Below, one piece after another: positions 4,989 to 6,434 of a DNA stretch of 6,434 nt. The stretch's first letter is position 1. Each line of letters begins with the position of its first letter. The stretch spans positions 1 to 6,434 of the forward strand of contig JAGVEK010000297.1 of NCBI GenBank assembly GCA_020058315.1. The letters run 5' to 3'. The translations under genes were made by a program, and so were the position numbers. This DNA comes from Candidatus Zixiibacteriota bacterium (GTDB lineage Bacteria; Zixibacteria; MSB-5A5; WJJR01). Below the pieces are notes generated by a model that did no database searches, was not told where the DNA came from, and was given only the letters and a program-made list of their open reading frames with translations.

Positions 4989-6131
4989 CTAAAGTGCCTT
5001 GACCACATCGACATTCTTGCGATAGTGCTCCATAAATTTTGGCGAGTCCTGCTCAAGACGCTCAGATGTCATCAACCCAGTTCTGAGTAGATAGTCATAA
5101 GCGAAATCGTAGGGCGACAAGTCCATCTTCTCGGGCATATTCTCGTACCAGTCAATGCTTCTTTCGGCGGCCCTATTTAGTTTGTCGCGAACCGGACGCC
5201 GCTCCCGCTCGTACCGGCGGAAGGCGGCCTCCACGTCGGTTCCTTCCTCTTTGAACGCGCGCCACAAAGCGATGGAATCCTCCATGGCCAGTCGCGTTCC
5301 GGAGCCAATAGAGGGATGCGCTGAGCGTTGAGCATCTCCGATCAGCACGATATTCCTGTAATACCATCTGCCATTTTTTACCAAGCGCCACCTACGCCAC
5401 ATTGACTGGTTGCTAATCAATGGATTGCCGCCAAGAGCATCGCTGAAGACGTCCTCAAACAGGCGCTTTCGCTCGTCATCGGTCATCGTGGACATTCCAG
5501 TGCTGAGCCAGGACTTGGCGTCGACTTCAGCCACGAACGTGCTCATGGTCGGGGTGAAACGATAGTGATGCCCGCAGAGAATGTCGCCGTCTCGTTGCGC
5601 GAACGTCAATGTATGGGCATCGTATGGCTTCTCCACTCCATACCATGCATAGTAGTTCTGCAAATCCATGACGCGAGTGTCGAAGGCTAGAGTGTGACTG
5701 TCTCGAATCGCCGAATTCGTTCCGTCCGCCGCCACCAGCACATCACAGTCTTCCCCGCCGACAGATGAATTGATGCGATGGCCAAATTCGAGGTCGACCC
5801 CTGCCTCGTTACAAAGCTTTTGCAATTCCTGCAGCAACGCCAGTCGTTGGATCGCAAAATATGTGCTGCCGTCCACCACGACCCGCACCCCCTTATGGAC
5901 GATATGCTGTTCGCCCCAAGTTTCCATTCGCCGCGTCAGCCTTGCGATGGCCTCGGAATCGCCGCCTTCCAGAAAACTGAGGGCGCGCGCCGAAAGTACC
6001 ACCCCGAATCCATAGGTGGCGTCTGATGGATTCTGTTCAACAACCCGCACGCTGTAGTTCGGGTGCGATCGCTTCATAAGATAAGCGAAATACAAACCGG
6101 CCGGTCCGCCGCCCACTACCTTAAATTTCAT
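4989..6131 (-). CDS. FAD-dependent aromatic monooxygenase, salicylyl-CoA 5-hydroxylase/VioD type, stand-alone
   Basis: A 380-residue single-component flavoprotein hydroxylase. The Rossmann motif VGGGPAG (6-12) and ribose-binding Glu32 are followed by GFGVVLS (41-47), VAADGTNSAIR (133-143) and the second flavin motif LIGDAQRSAHPSIGSGTRLA (263-282) leading into MEDSIAL. GFGVV plus SIGSGT-LAMEDSIAL and the TMSTFVAEVD segment are characteristic of the branch holding salicylyl-CoA 5-hydroxylase, 2-aminobenzoyl-CoA monooxygenase and VioD. Unlike the ~770-residue CoA-ester hydroxylases, it ends after the monooxygenase domain and has no C-terminal old-yellow-enzyme-like reductase; in length it resembles VioD. 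It probably uses NAD(P)H and O2 to hydroxylate an aromatic or indolic substrate, perhaps a CoA ester. Start ATG 6131 follows GGAGAAG. It is first in an operon with the VOC and 79-residue genes. Family sure, substrate unknown. Confidence 0.9.
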   Translation of the reverse strand: MKFKVVGGGPAGLYFAYLMKRSHPNYSVRVVEQNPSDATYGFGVVLSARALSFLEGGDSEAIARLTRRMETWGEQHIVHKGVRVVVDGSTYFAIQRLALLQELQKLCNEAGVDLEFGHRINSSVGGEDCDVLVAADGTNSAIRDSHTLAFDTRVMDLQNYYAWYGVEKPYDAHTLTFAQRDGDILCGHHYRFTPTMSTFVAEVDAKSWLSTGMSTMTDDERKRLFEDVFSDALGGNPLISNQSMWRRWRLVKNGRWYYRNIVLIGDAQRSAHPSIGSGTRLAMEDSIALWRAFKEEGTDVEAAFRRYERERRPVRDKLNRAAERSIDWYENMPEKMDLSPYDFAYDYLLRTGLMTSERLEQDSPKFMEHYRKNVDVVKAL

Positions 6132-6194
6132 TTGTGTCTTCTCCGATTTGTGGTGCGCGACAGTATTTCCAATTGCGTCTCAACACACCGCCCA

Positions 6195-6212
6195 ACTTTG
6201 CCGCGGCAAAGT
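6195..6212. promoter_or_regulatory. 18-bp perfect palindrome, candidate operator
   Basis: ACTTTGCCGCGGCAAAGT is a perfect 18-bp palindrome 63 bp upstream of the monooxygenase ATG, in the gap after the upstream gene. No T-run follows on either strand and there is no loop, so a dimeric repressor site is more likely than a terminator. A MarR-type protein encoded just upstream is the natural candidate binder. Confidence 0.5.
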
Positions 6213-6271
6213 ACGCCGCTGCACCTTCTGGAACCGCATTTCTGCTCCCTCACCAGGCTCTCTCACAAGGC

Positions 6272-6433
6272 TCACTCGCCAATTTCACGCTGTCGAGTTC
6301 CAGGTGCACTACAACGGTGGCCCTCCAATTCTTCGATGGCCAACATTTCAGAGACGCGCTCCAATACCGCATCGGGACAACCGGTTAGCAATACCGACCG
6401 GATAACATGAAGCCGCGCCCTGCCCGTTGCCAT
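6272..6433 (-). CDS. 3' end of an unidentified gene, possibly a MarR-type regulator
   Basis: A minus-strand frame is open from the window edge to a TGA at 6272-6274, about 140 bp upstream of the monooxygenase gene. It may continue beyond the window; the ATG at 6433 is not necessarily its start. The visible 53 residues include TGRARLHVIRSVLLTG and VLERVSEMLAIEELEG, helical stretches spaced like the last wing and dimerisation helix of MarR proteins (T-x-x-GR-x-x-L followed by a Leu-rich helix ending in LE). A regulator next to a catabolic operon and a palindrome makes sense, but the evidence is thin and the end (CSAPGTRQREIGE) is unremarkable. It could be any helical C-terminus. Confidence 0.35.
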   Translation of the reverse strand: MATGRARLHVIRSVLLTGCPDAVLERVSEMLAIEELEGHRCSAPGTRQREIGE

Positions 6434-6434
6434 C

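Noticed and set aside
6063..6410. Plus-strand ORFs over the monooxygenase start and upstream gap
   Set aside because: They overlap the well-supported monooxygenase start and the minus-strand upstream frame, and have no recognisable domain.

Overview
The window joins two unrelated blocks of DNA, with a decayed chromosomal gene fragment between them. The general look suggests a Gram-negative proteobacterium, most likely a beta-proteobacterium: the glutaryl-CoA dehydrogenase remnant reads like a high-GC Burkholderiales-type sequence, and the left block has the make-up of an integrating conjugative element (ICE) or a large conjugative plasmid. The organism is inferred from gene style only.

Left block (1-3005). 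On the minus strand, read right to left, are an FlhD-like subunit (2151-2474), an unrecognised small ORF (1931-2134), an FlhC-like subunit with an intact four-cysteine zinc site (1446-1922), a TraF-type S26 signal peptidase (840-1337) and the N-terminal 255 residues of a MobH/TraI_2 relaxase (1-767, running off the window). Transcribed divergently from the FlhD-like gene is a small XRE-family repressor (2565-3005). The 90-bp divergent gap holds a consensus-like minus-strand promoter (TTGACA-N17-TATCGT) whose -10 box lies inside a 14/16 palindrome. This is the layout expected of a repressor/FlhDC-type master-activator switch, as in SetR/SetCD of SXT/R391 and AcaCD of IncA/C elements. Here it sits directly upstream of transfer genes, carries an extra ORF between the two subunits, and has a repressor without a peptidase domain.

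Middle (3006-3917). A gene-poor gap containing an imperfect inverted repeat is followed by the 3' part of a gcdH-type acyl-CoA dehydrogenase on the minus strand. It lacks its 5' part and is inactivated by an indel/frameshift, an in-frame loss and a nonsense codon.

Right block (3914-6433). This is a minus-strand catabolic operon: a stand-alone FAD monooxygenase of the salicylyl-CoA 5-hydroxylase/VioD type (4989-6131), a single-domain VOC protein with an apparent His-His-Glu metal site (4287-4904), a 79-residue protein of unknown function (4035-4274), and the first ~18 codons of what may have been an NDP-forming acyl-CoA synthetase (3914-3967), cut off where the gcdH remnant begins. Upstream are an 18-bp perfect palindrome (6195-6212) and the 3' end of a possible MarR-type regulator (6272-6433). 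The reading is a regulated pathway in which an aromatic, perhaps CoA-bound, substrate is hydroxylated and then possibly ring-cleaved. The substrate cannot be told from this sequence.

No rRNA, tRNA, CRISPR array, intact insertion sequence, integrase or attachment site was recognised.
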